A stretch of DNA of 36,548 nt from Oscillatoriales cyanobacterium PMM_0080 (GCA_949127775.1 CASBQF010000157.1:1-36548); one strand, 5' to 3'; shown: positions 23,323 through 30,959, numbered from the stretch's first letter. Numbers and translations: made by a program. Notes: generated from the letters alone by a model not told the origin.

Positions 23323-24252
23323 ATGGTTAATATCGACGGTACTTTCGGCTTCGATTTTCTCCTGGGAACTCCCGGAAACGATACGATGAGAGGATTTGCG
23401 GGGAATGACACTATTCAAGGTTTGGGGGGAAATGACCTGATTTTTGGCGATCGCGACAATGACTTACTGGCCGGAAATGAAGGCGCTGATACGCTGTCTG
23501 GAGGGCAAGGAAGCGATACAATCTATGGAGGACAAGGTGAAGATGCGATTAATGGCGATCGGGGTAACGATTTGCTCATCGGCGGCGAAGGCAAAGATAT
23601 CTTGACAGGAGGCGCGGGCGATGATTTATTTGTAATTGATCAAACCTCCGTCGTATCTACTGTCGCCCAAGCTGATATAATTACAGATTTTGGCAGTGGC
23701 AATGATAAAATTGTCTTGACAGATGGCATCAAGTTTAGCAACTTAGATATTTCTGTTTTGGACAATCAAACAGTTATAAAAGATAAAAATTCTGGCAACT
23801 ATTTAGGAGTAGTTTTGGGAAAACCTAACCTGACTGAATCCAACTTTATATCGATGTTTGGTGGGATGGATATGGGTCAACTTTTGCCAGTTTCTGTAAA
23901 TGCGATTATAGGTGCAGGGGCAATCGGGCTGGAAGTAGCAAAAACTCCCGAAGAACAAGCAATTGGCTTAATGTTTCGCACAGAATTGCCCGATGACAGG
24001 GGAATGCTTTTTGCGATCGCCCCCGCGCGAAATGTGCGCTTCTGGATGAGAAACGTGCAAATCGAACTCGATATGATTTTTCTGCGCGAAGGCATCGTGC
24101 AGGCGATAATTCCCAACGTACCGCCGTGTTTGGGCGACACCTGCCCCAACTACGGCCCCGATGTTCCCGTTGACGGAGTGATCGAGCTCAAAGGCGGTAG
24201 GGCGGCCCAGTTGGGATTGAAAATTGGCGATCGAATTCCCAATTTACCCTAA
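23323..24252 (+). CDS. RTX calcium-binding repeat protein fused to a DUF192 domain
   Basis: 309 aa in two parts. Residues about 10-105 are hemolysin-type nonapeptide repeats (GNDTMRG, GNDLIFGD, GADTLSGG, GSDTIYGG, GEDAING, GNDLLIGG, GKDILTGGAGDDLF) that bind calcium in a parallel beta-roll, followed by the usual RTX link (DIITDFGSGNDKIVL). Residues about 195-309 form a DUF192 domain: TPEEQAIGLMFRTELPDDRG, GMLFAIAP, VRFWMRNVQIELDMIFLREG, VDGVIELKGGRAAQLGL. No N-terminal signal peptide is seen, and the RTX block, usually close to a C-terminal type I secretion signal, is here N-terminal. DUF192 function is unknown. The fusion is readable as one uninterrupted frame. Confidence 0.85.
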   Translation: MVNIDGTFGFDFLLGTPGNDTMRGFAGNDTIQGLGGNDLIFGDRDNDLLAGNEGADTLSGGQGSDTIYGGQGEDAINGDRGNDLLIGGEGKDILTGGAGDDLFVIDQTSVVSTVAQADIITDFGSGNDKIVLTDGIKFSNLDISVLDNQTVIKDKNSGNYLGVVLGKPNLTESNFISMFGGMDMGQLLPVSVNAIIGAGAIGLEVAKTPEEQAIGLMFRTELPDDRGMLFAIAPARNVRFWMRNVQIELDMIFLREGIVQAIIPNVPPCLGDTCPNYGPDVPVDGVIELKGGRAAQLGLKIGDRIPNLP

Positions 24253-24295
24253 AAGATATATGATTTGATGACAGCATTCAACTTTTGTGCATCCA

Positions 24296-24625
24296 ATGAA
24301 CCCGATTGAATTAAAAATAATCCCCAATCAAACTCAAGACGGTTTAGCCTACCAACATTTGCGATTGCGAATTACCACTCAAGACGGTATTATCACACCC
24401 GATGATTTACAAGGTTTGAAACTTCCTCAAGATGTGGAATTCAGCCAAGGAATTGTCATTGAAGGTAGAGGAGCAATTTGGCTATACGGGTATTTAGTAC
24501 ACGAATGCCATCCTGCGGCTTGGGTTGGATGTTACGATCCGCGATTAGCAGGTGCGGTGGTAGTAGCAACTCACAAGCACGAGGTATCAGTCGGGCAGGT
24601 AATAAAATTGAATTTACCAAATTAG
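24296..24625 (+). CDS. csx3: stand-alone Csx3 family protein (cyclic oligoadenylate ring nuclease type)
   Basis: 109 aa from the ATG at 24296 (a GTG three codons earlier is the alternative). The whole Csx3 signature is present: DGIITPDDL (30-38), VIEGRGAIWLYGYLVHE (54-70), HPAAWVGCYDPRL (72-84) and AVVVATHKH (87-95). H72, D81 and R83 have the H-x8-D-x-R spacing of the catalytic residues reported for archaeal Csx3/Crn3, which degrades cyclic tetra-adenylate, the type III CRISPR second messenger. No AAA domain is fused, unlike several cyanobacterial relatives. No cas gene or CRISPR array is in the window. It starts 43 bp after the RTX-DUF192 gene on the same strand. Confidence 0.82.
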   Translation: MNPIELKIIPNQTQDGLAYQHLRLRITTQDGIITPDDLQGLKLPQDVEFSQGIVIEGRGAIWLYGYLVHECHPAAWVGCYDPRLAGAVVVATHKHEVSVGQVIKLNLPN

Positions 24626-24679
24626 TAAATTAGATATTGTTCGGTAAATTACTCGGAATAAAAAGGTTTGTAGAGGACT

Positions 24680-24799
24680 CGGCGGTTGAAACCGCGTCTA
24701 TACAAGCTTGCACCCGACGAGAGCGGGTTGAAGAACGTTATCTTCTTGAGTCCGCGCACCATCCGGACATCGTTTGTGTAGGCGCGGTTTCAACCGCCG
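24680..24799. repeat. 17-bp perfect inverted repeat pair (CGGCGGTTGAAACCGCG)
   Basis: CGGCGGTTGAAACCGCG at 24680-24696 and its exact complement at 24783-24799 bracket 86 bp. A close relative, with GAAGCC for GAAACC, lies at 16058-16086 where it truncates the duplicated ABM gene. The element fills the spacer between the convergent csx3 and PD-(D/E)XK genes. Confidence 0.85.
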
Positions 24800-24818
24800 T
24801 CTGATCTTTGGTACAGTC

Positions 24819-25415
24819 TTATTCGATAAAACTTTTCAAAATACCGATGATTTTACCAAGATTGCCCACAAAATACTCATTGAGGTCGATCGATATAGTT
24901 TGCTCTTCTAGCTGCATAAATTTCCAGAGACTGCCAGTTGTGACAACTCCGTAAACCTTCTTAATTTCATTACCTTTTTGTTGATTAAACAACTGAGCTG
25001 CGATCATTTCAGCCATACATTGAGCCAAACCAGATTCTATATTATCATTTTTCGCTTCTACTAAAGCAATAACTGGCGCTTCGATAATTAACTGTTCCGG
25101 TGATTTGCTAATCAGGAAATCGCAAAATCCGTTTAAACCTCTCAGGCTATCTACCGTAAAATCTTTACCTGAAAATAAGCCTATTCCATTGTCAAATTGT
25201 TTTCTAAGTTCAATCAGAATTGGTGCTACAATCATTTCCGACCTAGATTTTTCCGAGTTAATTGCTAGAGCTAGCGGAATATTGTACTCTAGGGTTTCAG
25301 ACAAAAACTGGCTGTAGGTAGCATCGGGAATCTCTGCAAAAAGTCCGAATTGTTCCGAGAGAGTTATGCCAAATTCTGACTTGATTTGTTCGAGCTTAAA
25401 TTGGCTATAGGGCAT
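24819..25415 (-). CDS. PD-(D/E)XK nuclease-like hypothetical protein
   Basis: 198 aa. A possible nuclease core is seen around residues 97-140: [20 protein letters not shown] then [20 protein letters not shown]. The Asp in FCDF and the E-x-K in VEAKN are spaced as in PD-(D/E)XK folds, and the following helix ([14 protein letters not shown]) fits. The end reads [15 protein letters not shown]. Similar proteins are numerous in filamentous cyanobacteria and their role is unknown to me. No methylase partner is adjacent, so a restriction role is not supported. Convergent with csx3. Confidence 0.6.
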   Translation of the reverse strand: MPYSQFKLEQIKSEFGITLSEQFGLFAEIPDATYSQFLSETLEYNIPLALAINSEKSRSEMIVAPILIELRKQFDNGIGLFSGKDFTVDSLRGLNGFCDFLISKSPEQLIIEAPVIALVEAKNDNIESGLAQCMAEMIAAQLFNQQKGNEIKKVYGVVTTGSLWKFMQLEEQTISIDLNEYFVGNLGKIIGILKSFIE

Positions 25416-25499
25416 TTTGAAAACCCTCTAAGAGAATTGAATCGTAAAATTAGACTTTATCACGCGATCGCCCAAAAAACATTTAATTTTAATTAAAAT

Positions 25500-25640
25500 T
25501 TATCCTTTCACCGGCAAAAAGATCGCAAATTCAGTCCCTACTCCTGGCTCCGCCATGTTTTTCAACCACAATCTGACGAACAATTGCCAACCCCAACCCC
25601 GCTCCTTTGCAGACACCTGTTGCATCGGAATTATTCCGAA
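25500..25640 (-). pseudogene. relic of a histidine kinase C-terminus (HATPase_c)
   Basis: Minus-strand translation gives KGAGLGLAIVRQIVVEKHGG, the G2-box end of a sensor kinase ATPase domain. It then shifts frame and continues EPGVGTEFAIFLPVKG to a stop at 25500-25502. A few codons (the usual AISVxS segment) are missing at the junction. The upstream end is cut by the palindromic repeat element at 25643. The relic lies in the 545-bp spacer before the lipoprotein gene. Confidence 0.7.
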
Positions 25641-25642
25641 AT

Positions 25643-25770
25643 CAGGACACGGCAGTGCCTTGTCCCTACAATTAATCTGACGTAGGGAAACGGCACTGCC
25701 GTGTCCTCTATCTTATTCCTATTAATCTGACGTAGGGAAACTGCACTGCCGTCTCCTCTATCTTATTCCT
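25643..25770. repeat. palindromic repeat element with a 50-bp tandem duplication
   Basis: After an ACGGCAGTGCC palindrome arm (about 25647-25666), two 50-bp units beginning ATTAATCTGACGTAGGGAAA run at 25671-25720 and 25721-25770 and differ at two bases. Each carries a CTGCCGTGTCC-type arm. Same family as 9729-9966 and 14997-15093. Confidence 0.85.
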
Positions 25771-25810
25771 AATATAGAACCCATTTGAGATATATTTTGC
25801 GTAAATCTCA

Positions 25811-25873
25811 GAAACCGGGTTTCTCTTTATATTTCTCGTCACCCAACCCAAAAACTCGTAGAAACCCGGTTTC
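25811..25873. repeat. inverted pair of GAAACCGGGTTTC repeats
   Basis: GAAACCGGGTTTC (25811-25823) and its complement GAAACCCGGTTTC (25861-25873) bracket 37 bp. Each half is itself a 6-bp hairpin. Same family as 7211-7235 and 9655-9719. Confidence 0.85.
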
Positions 25874-25899
25874 TCGGCACTCGCTGTAAATCTCAGAAG

Positions 25900-25921
25900 A
25901 CAGGGAATTTAAGCCCTGTCA
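25900..25921 (-). terminator. possible terminator hairpin after the lipoprotein gene
   Basis: GACAGGG / CCCTGTC form a perfect 7-bp stem with an 8-nt AT loop about 40 bp past the lipoprotein stop (minus strand). Only a weak TTCTGAGATTT follows, so the termination role is uncertain. Confidence 0.35.
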
Positions 25922-25960
25922 GAATGTACTTTCCAGAGCCGGAAACAGTGTTATGTGAGA

Positions 25961-26665
25961 TTAGTCGATCGCGTCTACCGCTCTTTCTGCCGCTCGTTGA
26001 GTTCTGTCAATATCTCGATTCACTTTCGCACGAACCTTGTCCGAGCTATCTTCAGCGTTGTATCTTACATTTCGGGCTGCATCTTTGACATTTTCTTTGC
26101 CCTTGCTGACATTATATTTCAGCGACTCAGTACCCTCTGCTGCTCTATCCTTTGCTCCCTCGGTGGCTTCTTTAACAATATCTTTTGCTCCCTTCAAGCC
26201 TTCGCGAGTGTTTTCCTTCAGATTAGCAAAGCCTTTTTTGGTTTTGTCGCCAAACTCATCAGCTTTGCGCTGAGCCGTGCGAGCATCATCATTCACCTTT
26301 TCGCCAATTTGTTCAAGTTTGTCGGGCGCGTCGTCTGCTACCCGTCGCACGTTTTCGCGTACATTGCTACTAGATTTAGTTTCGATGCGCTGCTGCGCTT
26401 GATCTTTGAGAAGCTGAGCTTTTGCTTCAGATGCTGTAACATTTGGGGTTCTGGGATCGACATCGCTGTATTGATTCTGCCCGCCTTTATATACGGAAGT
26501 TACAGCCTCTGAAGGCACTTCTTCTCTAATTTGGTCGGCAGTTTTTCCTGCCGTCACATCCGGGCGACTACAGGCAGTGCTGACTAATACTAAAATGCCA
26601 GCCAGAAACACTGTTAAAATTTGTACAGCTCGAATTCTTTTCAGAAATGCAGTTAGTCTCTTCAT
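25961..26665 (-). CDS. lipoprotein with LEA/apolipoprotein-like amphipathic repeats
   Basis: 234 aa. The signal (LTVFLAGILVLVSTAC, about 17-32) ends in a lipobox-like LVSTAC with Cys32 as lipidation site. After a linker, residues about 80-234 are a long, very charged and Gly/Pro-poor helix with 11-mer-like repeats (NVRENVRRVADDAPDKLEQI, KGAKDIVKEATEGAKDRAAE, GKENVKDAARNVRYNAEDSS, DKVRAKVNRDIDRTQ). Such repeats resemble group 3 LEA and apolipoprotein-like stress proteins that stabilise membranes on drying. A desiccation or salt role is an inference. It is expected to be anchored to a membrane. Long antisense frames here are shadows of the repeats. Confidence 0.75.
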   Translation of the reverse strand: MKRLTAFLKRIRAVQILTVFLAGILVLVSTACSRPDVTAGKTADQIREEVPSEAVTSVYKGGQNQYSDVDPRTPNVTASEAKAQLLKDQAQQRIETKSSSNVRENVRRVADDAPDKLEQIGEKVNDDARTAQRKADEFGDKTKKGFANLKENTREGLKGAKDIVKEATEGAKDRAAEGTESLKYNVSKGKENVKDAARNVRYNAEDSSDKVRAKVNRDIDRTQRAAERAVDAID

Positions 26666-26885
26666 AAAAATGCTCCTTATCTATTGTGAATTGCTCAAAT
26701 GTCTGATAGTTTTGTAGATGGCTAGCACTACAAAATTGTTTGAACTCTCTTTTAAGACTACCAATATAAACAGGATATTTTTATCTATCTCAAGTTGGAT
26801 TCCTCAAGTTATACAAGAAGGAAATTCGGCAACGGATCTAATTCGTTTCCGGTCAACTGTCACACATTTAATACATTTTAAAGTC

Positions 26886-26916
26886 AAAAAAAACCTTCCG
26901 GTCAGGAACCAGAAGG
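26886..26916 (-). terminator. rho-independent terminator of the ndhL-DUF3007-trpA unit
   Basis: On the minus strand CCTTC-T-GGT ... ACC-G-GAAGG (26916 to 26894) forms a hairpin followed by eight T residues (A-run 26886-26893). It is about 104 bp past the trpA stop. The remaining spacer up to the lipoprotein start (26666-26885) shows nothing gene-like; one plus-strand frame across it lacks a ribosome site. Confidence 0.7.
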
Positions 26917-27019
26917 AAGGAATGTATAATCTCAAGTACAACAAGGTCTTTAATGGTAATTGTCGCGGAACATGGCGATCGCCACATCTATCTAATGGCT
27001 GAAAGTATCCGCATAGTTC

Positions 27020-27817
27020 CTAACCATTTTGAATCGCTGTTTTTAGACTCTTGCAGAACTCGCCTATGGCTTCTAAACCTTGTTCTGGAGTGCCTTGGGC
27101 CAATCGTTTAACAAAAGCACTGCCGACAATCACAGCGTCTGCGCCCCATTCTTTCACTTGGCGAGCGTGTTCTGGTTTCGAGATCCCAAACCCGACGCCG
27201 ATGGGTTTGTCAGTGATGCTACGTAGTTCTTGCAGCAACTCTTTGGCTCGCGTGTCCAAGCCTTCGCGCACTCCCGTCACCCCCGTCACGCTGACCAAGT
27301 AAATAAATCCTTGAGACTCGCGAGCAATGGCTTCTATACGACTTTTAGGACTTGTCGGAGCAACTAATAATGTGAGTTCAATCCCTAATTTGTTGGCCGG
27401 TTCAATAAGACTTCCGGCTTCTTCTAAGGGCAAATCTGGTACAACCAATCCCTGAACTCCAGCACTTTTAATTTGCTGCAAGAAGGTTTCGATACCTCGG
27501 TACAAAATCGGGTTGTAGTATGTAAAGAGAATTATGGGCGATCGCAAATTTGGACTAACTCTCGCTACCATTTCCAGCACCGGATCTAACCTGGTTCCCC
27601 GCTGCAGGGCCCTAGTAGCAGCGGCTTGAATCACTGGCCCGTCAGCTAGCGGGTCAGAATAAGGAACGCCAAGCTCGATCGCATCTGCACCGTTATCATC
27701 CAAAACTTGCAGTGCTTTAGCCGTTGTCTCCAAATCTGGATCGCCAGCAGTAATAAAAGGAATCAATGCACATTGGTTGTGCTTGCGCAACTTCTCAAAA
27801 CAATTAGAAATAGTCAT
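27020..27817 (-). CDS. trpA: tryptophan synthase alpha subunit
   Basis: 265 aa. Hallmarks: [16 protein letters not shown] with the catalytic Glu in the following [21 protein letters not shown] block (E about 49, D61 equivalent in YSDPLADG), [29 protein letters not shown], and [13 protein letters not shown] with [11 protein letters not shown]. It cleaves indole-3-glycerol phosphate to indole and glyceraldehyde 3-phosphate and passes indole to TrpB. It is the last gene of ndhL-DUF3007-trpA; no other trp gene is near. The region before its ATG is built of repeats and shows no Shine-Dalgarno. Confidence 0.95.
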   Translation of the reverse strand: MTISNCFEKLRKHNQCALIPFITAGDPDLETTAKALQVLDDNGADAIELGVPYSDPLADGPVIQAAATRALQRGTRLDPVLEMVARVSPNLRSPIILFTYYNPILYRGIETFLQQIKSAGVQGLVVPDLPLEEAGSLIEPANKLGIELTLLVAPTSPKSRIEAIARESQGFIYLVSVTGVTGVREGLDTRAKELLQELRSITDKPIGVGFGISKPEHARQVKEWGADAVIVGSAFVKRLAQGTPEQGLEAIGEFCKSLKTAIQNG

Positions 27818-27958
27818 CAGTTATTAATCATTAGTCAGTGGTCATTAGTCAGTTGTTATTGGTTATTAGTTACTTGTTATTTTTGAGCTTTTTTTGTTTG
27901 TTCCAATTACTAATAACTAACAACTAATAACCAATAACCAATAACAAATAACCAATGA
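27818..27958. repeat. intercistronic inverted array of AATAACC/GGTTATT heptamers
   Basis: The 141 bp between DUF3007 and trpA consists of 7-8-bp units. The left arm (about 27826-27882) reads GGTCATTAGTCAGT, GTTATTGGTTATTAG. The right arm (about 27910-27957) holds CTAATAACCAATAACCAATA. The arms are complementary over much of their length around a T-rich centre, so the transcript can fold into one long hairpin. Confidence 0.8.
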
Positions 27959-28264
27959 CTAACTATCTTTTTCCTGCTCAATTTCGGCTTGAAGTTTGGC
28001 TAATTCTTCAGGAGTGAGTGAATCTAGCTGCTTCTGCAAGACAGCATCTTTGTACTCTTTCAGTTGCTCGCTGTAAGTCATACTTTGAGTAAGTGCTCGA
28101 AATAAATAAGTCACCAACCAGCCAATCAAGCCGGCGACCAAAAATAACTGACTCCAAATTCCAGCATTCATGCTGTCGAGTCCGGCGAATTGCAGTACCA
28201 AGTAGGCCAACCCACCTGCTACAAAAAAGCCGAGACTGATTCCAATTACGTCAATACGTCTCAT
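27959..28264 (-). CDS. DUF3007 family protein
   Basis: 101 aa. MRRIDVIGISLGFFVAGGLA begins the first membrane helix (about 7-27), WSQLFLVAGLIGWLVTYLFR forms the second (about 37-56), and a charged coiled tail follows (YSEQLKEYKDAVLQKQLDSL, TPEELAKLQAEIEQE). I recognise it as DUF3007, conserved in cyanobacteria and plastid-bearing eukaryotes and often next to ndhL. Function is not established; a thylakoid role with NDH-1 is an inference from the linkage. Its start directly abuts the ndhL stop (28264/28265), indicating one transcript. Confidence 0.85.
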   Translation of the reverse strand: MRRIDVIGISLGFFVAGGLAYLVLQFAGLDSMNAGIWSQLFLVAGLIGWLVTYLFRALTQSMTYSEQLKEYKDAVLQKQLDSLTPEELAKLQAEIEQEKDS

Positions 28265-28480
28265 TTAGGCTTCTATCTGCCGCCGTTTGGGACGAAAATT
28301 CAAAAATGGAGCTAGGATCAACATACCTGGGAAGAAGAAGAACATCAAGAAGTACATGAAGCCGCGCTCAAAAGAGCTTGCCACGTACCAGCGGCTGTTC
28401 AAGTAGGCGTAGGTAGCCACGGGTACTACCAAGAGGTAGGCTCCTGCCAAGACGGCGTAAAGCAGTAAGGTAATATACAT
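28265..28480 (-). CDS. ndhL: NAD(P)H-quinone oxidoreductase subunit L
   Basis: 71 aa, [20 protein letters not shown] at the first helix, [20 protein letters not shown] in between, then [20 protein letters not shown] at the second helix and a basic end. Two membrane helices and these motifs identify NdhL, a small subunit particular to cyanobacterial and chloroplast NDH-1 complexes that carry cyclic electron flow and respiration in thylakoids. First gene of ndhL-DUF3007-trpA. The 200 bp upstream, up to the tRNA, must hold its promoter. Confidence 0.92.
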   Translation of the reverse strand: MYITLLLYAVLAGAYLLVVPVATYAYLNSRWYVASSFERGFMYFLMFFFFPGMLILAPFLNFRPKRRQIEA

Positions 28481-28680
28481 AGATTTGCTTTAGGGGAATA
28501 ATAAGAGAGTAAGTGGGCTGACACACTCCGCCAACTGGTTAACCATTGTACAGCTTTGGGAGATGCAGCGCGACTTTTGGGAAATTTTCGATTAGGGGTT
28601 GCGTAAATTGGGGTTTTGGTTGTATAGTCAAAGGCTGTTGTTGTGAATGACTCAAAACCCACAGCAATTTTACCAAAAAG

Positions 28681-28765
28681 GGGGGCGTGGCGGAATGGTA
28701 GACGCTACGGACTTAAAATCCGTTGACCCGAAACGGTCGTGTGGGTTCAAGTCCCTCCGCCCCCA
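28681..28765 (+). tRNA. trnL-UAA: tRNA-Leu (anticodon UAA), without intron
   Basis: The acceptor stem GGGGGCG (28681-28687) pairs with CGCCCCC (28758-28764), discriminator A at 28765; CCA is not encoded. The anticodon arm is ACGGA-CTTAAAA-TCCGT with anticodon TAA. The long variable arm (GACC / GGTC) is typical of class II tRNA-Leu. The T-arm is GTGGG-TTCAAGT-CCCTC, with one T-T mismatch where most relatives have GAGGG. No group I intron interrupts the anticodon, unlike many cyanobacterial copies of this gene. Confidence 0.93.
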
Positions 28766-28843
28766 TCAAAACTAGGTTAAAATTGCGATACACGCCGATT
28801 ATCGACTTCTTGAAAAAATTGAGAATCGGTGCTTAGGAATTAG

Positions 28844-28945
28844 AATTAAATAACTTATAATCTTGATGATTCTTGTGGGATGGGCGTCTCGCCCGTCCGT
28901 AAAGAACTGGCAGGACTTCCACAAACTTGTGTAAATTATTTAATT
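28844..28945. repeat. about 102-bp MITE-like element with 10-bp terminal inverted repeats
   Basis: AATTAAATAA (28844-28853) and TTATTTAATT (28936-28945) bracket an internal CTTGTGGGATG, a GGGCG/CGCCC hairpin and an inverted CCACAAACTTGTG. Parts recur at 17797-17880 and 29139-29212. No coding capacity. Confidence 0.65.
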
Positions 28946-29024
28946 TGCGATCCTTATCTCATTTGACATAGCAACTCGCAAATTAACCACAAATTCGGTT
29001 CCCTTTCCTACTTCGGAATTTATC
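28940..29024 (-). pseudogene. short relic of a second histidine kinase C-terminus
   Basis: Minus-strand translation gives INSEVGKGTEFVVNLRVAMS and a stop at 28940-28942. SEVGKGTEFVVNL is the final strand block of many sensor kinase ATPase domains (SExGxGTxFxxxLP). Only about 27 codons remain. The end coincides with the boundary of the repeat at 28844-28945. Confidence 0.45.
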
Positions 29025-29138
29025 TAAATTTTCCTTGGATGGACAACGAAAACTTGAGACTAAATCAATAAAAATCTTTACATTACGATTAGTATTTTCA
29101 CTAGACCTCTTGCAAAGTTCATTTTAATCAAATTTTGT

Positions 29139-29212
29139 AACAGGCAAGATGCCTGTTCCACAAGAAAAAAACTTTTTGTGGGATGGGCCGGAGAGCCCGT
29201 CCTAGTTATTTT
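29139..29212. repeat. palindromic repeat with AACAGGCA-AGA-TGCCTGTT hairpin
   Basis: The 8-bp stem hairpin at 29139-29157 is followed by CCACAAG, then CTTTTTGTGGGATGGG and a GGGC/GCCC hairpin. The same hairpin with a compensating C-G for A-T change is present twice inside ureC (32198-32214 and 32231-32247). A separate GGCAATACGGCATTGCCG-type palindrome lies at 29279-29302. No gene is seen between here and ureD. Confidence 0.8.
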
Positions 29213-29349
29213 TGCAATCTTGTCTAATAACTTATATGTGGTCATGCTTCGTCCTCTTCAAAAGTGAGATGCACCCCACGGCAATACGGCATTGCCGTGT
29301 CCTGAAATCGATATTTTTGAGAATGTGTATTCTCGACTTCTAAAAACCT

Positions 29350-30228
29350 GTGATTCAAAATTCTCCTGAAAAACCTACAAATAACTTTCAAAATGGATGG
29401 CACGGCCGCCTCAATCTAGTCTATGCCAACCGCGACGGCTCAACTCAAATCATCCGCAATGAAATGCAAGCACCCCTGAAAGTGCAGCGCCCTTTTTATC
29501 CCGAAGGTAAGGAGATTTGTCACAGCGTCATATTGCACACGGCTGGGGGAGTTGTTGGGGGCGATCGGCTTTCAAGCCATTTTCACCTCCAACCCAACGC
29601 CAAAGCCTTAATTACCACGGCCGCCGCTGGTAAAATCTATCGCAGCAGCGGACAAGAATCACAACAAAATATTGAAATACAAGTAGAATCAGGTGCTAAT
29701 TTAGAATGGCTACCGCAGGAAACAATCGTTTTTGACAGCGCAATTTATAGGCAAAATTTGCGGGTAGAATTAGCTCCCAAGGCGAGTATTTTGCTGTGGG
29801 AAATTACACGGTTTGGACGCACTGCTAGAGGCGAAAAGTTCTTGTCGGGGAAATGGCGATCGCACACGGAGATTTGGCAGCAAAACTATCCTTTGTGGAT
29901 TGACAGACAATGGCTAGAAGGTGGGGGCAAAATGCTCGAAAGTCTTCACGGCTTAGACGGAAAGCCCGTAGTTGCTACCCTCGCTTGGATAGGCGCAACC
30001 GTCACAACAGAACTCCTCGAAAAAGTGCGGGCTTTTTTGTCATCAGAGGCAACAATTCATCCTGGTAACTCCATCGTCGGCGTGACTCGTATTGCTAACG
30101 GTTTGGTGTGCCGATATCGCGGTACATCCACTGCTGCGGCTAGGGACTATTTTGTCGGCATTTGGCACTTGCTGCGCTTGTCTTTTTCAGAACGCCCTTG
30201 CTGTTTGCCCCGAGTTTGGGTAAAATAG
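29350..30228 (+). CDS. ureD: urease accessory protein UreD
   Basis: 292 aa. Family blocks: HGRLNLVYANRDGSTQIIRN, APLKVQRPFYPEG, VILHTAGGVVGGDRLSSHFH, ALITTAAAGKIYRS, LEWLPQETIVFDSA and FSERPCCLPRVWVK at the end. UreD (UreH) binds the urease apoprotein and, with UreF and UreG, supports nickel delivery and lysine carbamylation. The start is the GTG at 29350. UreE, UreF and UreG are not in the window. First gene of ureD-ureA-ureB-ureC. Confidence 0.92.
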   Translation: MIQNSPEKPTNNFQNGWHGRLNLVYANRDGSTQIIRNEMQAPLKVQRPFYPEGKEICHSVILHTAGGVVGGDRLSSHFHLQPNAKALITTAAAGKIYRSSGQESQQNIEIQVESGANLEWLPQETIVFDSAIYRQNLRVELAPKASILLWEITRFGRTARGEKFLSGKWRSHTEIWQQNYPLWIDRQWLEGGGKMLESLHGLDGKPVVATLAWIGATVTTELLEKVRAFLSSEATIHPGNSIVGVTRIANGLVCRYRGTSTAAARDYFVGIWHLLRLSFSERPCCLPRVWVK

Positions 30229-30311
30229 CATCATATTTTATTTTCAATAGATTTACCGCGACTGATAGTTAAACCTGAGCCAATAATGCGATCGCACTCA
30301 CAAGAATAATA

Positions 30312-30614
30312 ATGCAACTCACCCCCCAAGAAAAAGACAAACTGCTGATTTTCACCTGCGCCCTGGTAGCAGAGCGCCGGAAACAAAGAGGTTTAAAATT
30401 AAACTATCCAGAATCAATTGCCTATATCTCTGCTGCCCTTTTAGAAGGAGCCAGAGATGGCCTCACCGTCGCCGATTTAATGAGTTATGGCACAACGCTC
30501 CTGACGCGGGAAGATGTGATGGAAGGGATACCAGAAATGGTGAATGAAGTGCAGGTGGAGGCGACTTTTCCCGATGGCACTAAACTCGTTACAGTACACG
30601 ATCCAATTCGTTAA
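30312..30614 (+). CDS. ureA: urease gamma subunit
   Basis: 100 aa, [60 protein letters not shown], and [20 protein letters not shown]: a standard, complete urease gamma chain. It packs against UreC in the (alpha beta gamma)3 enzyme. The ATG follows an A-rich leader without a strong ribosome site, 83 bp after ureD. Confidence 0.95.
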   Translation: MQLTPQEKDKLLIFTCALVAERRKQRGLKLNYPESIAYISAALLEGARDGLTVADLMSYGTTLLTREDVMEGIPEMVNEVQVEATFPDGTKLVTVHDPIR

Positions 30615-30647
30615 AGATTTAACCAAATAAACCCACAGTAAAAAAAG

Positions 30648-30959
30648 ATGATTCCAGGAGAAATGATTGTTTTAGCAGGTGAAATAGAGTTAAATGCAGG
30701 GCGTGAAACGGTACGACTGCTGGTAGCAAATACGGGCGATCGACCTATCCAAATCGGTTCCCACTATCACTTTTATGAAGCTAACGAAGCCTTACAATTT
30801 AATCGAGAACAAGTGAAAGGAATGCGATTGGATATTCCGGCGGGTACAGCAGTTAGATTTGAACCGGGAGATGAAAGAGAAGTGCAATTAGTACCTTTTG
30901 TCGGTAGTCGTGAAGTCTACGGATTTAATGGGAGAGTGAATGGCGAGTTAGATAAATGA
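30648..30959 (+). CDS. ureB: urease beta subunit
   Basis: 103 aa, [60 protein letters not shown], and [14 protein letters not shown]: a complete urease beta chain. The SHYHFYEAN block is the family hallmark. It lies 33 bp after ureA and 67 bp before ureC. Confidence 0.95.
   Translation: MIPGEMIVLAGEIELNAGRETVRLLVANTGDRPIQIGSHYHFYEANEALQFNREQVKGMRLDIPAGTAVRFEPGDEREVQLVPFVGSREVYGFNGRVNGELDK

Noticed and set aside
4699-24625. Idea that the cyclase-like protein and Csx3 form one cyclic-nucleotide defence system
   Set aside because: They are 18.5 kb apart with unrelated genes between, class III cyclases are not known to make cyclic oligoadenylates, and no effector is present.
24819-25415. Restriction endonuclease
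   Set aside because: Only a tentative D...ExK core is seen and there is no methyltransferase partner beside it, so a restriction role is not supported.
25955-26512. 185-aa Phe/Ser/Ile-rich plus-strand frame
   Set aside because: Antisense shadow of the charged LEA-like repeats, which have a lipobox signal and clear repeat pattern.
26718-27002. 94-aa plus-strand frame in the trpA-lipoprotein spacer
   Set aside because: No ribosome site, composition not protein-like, and it spans the trpA terminator hairpin.
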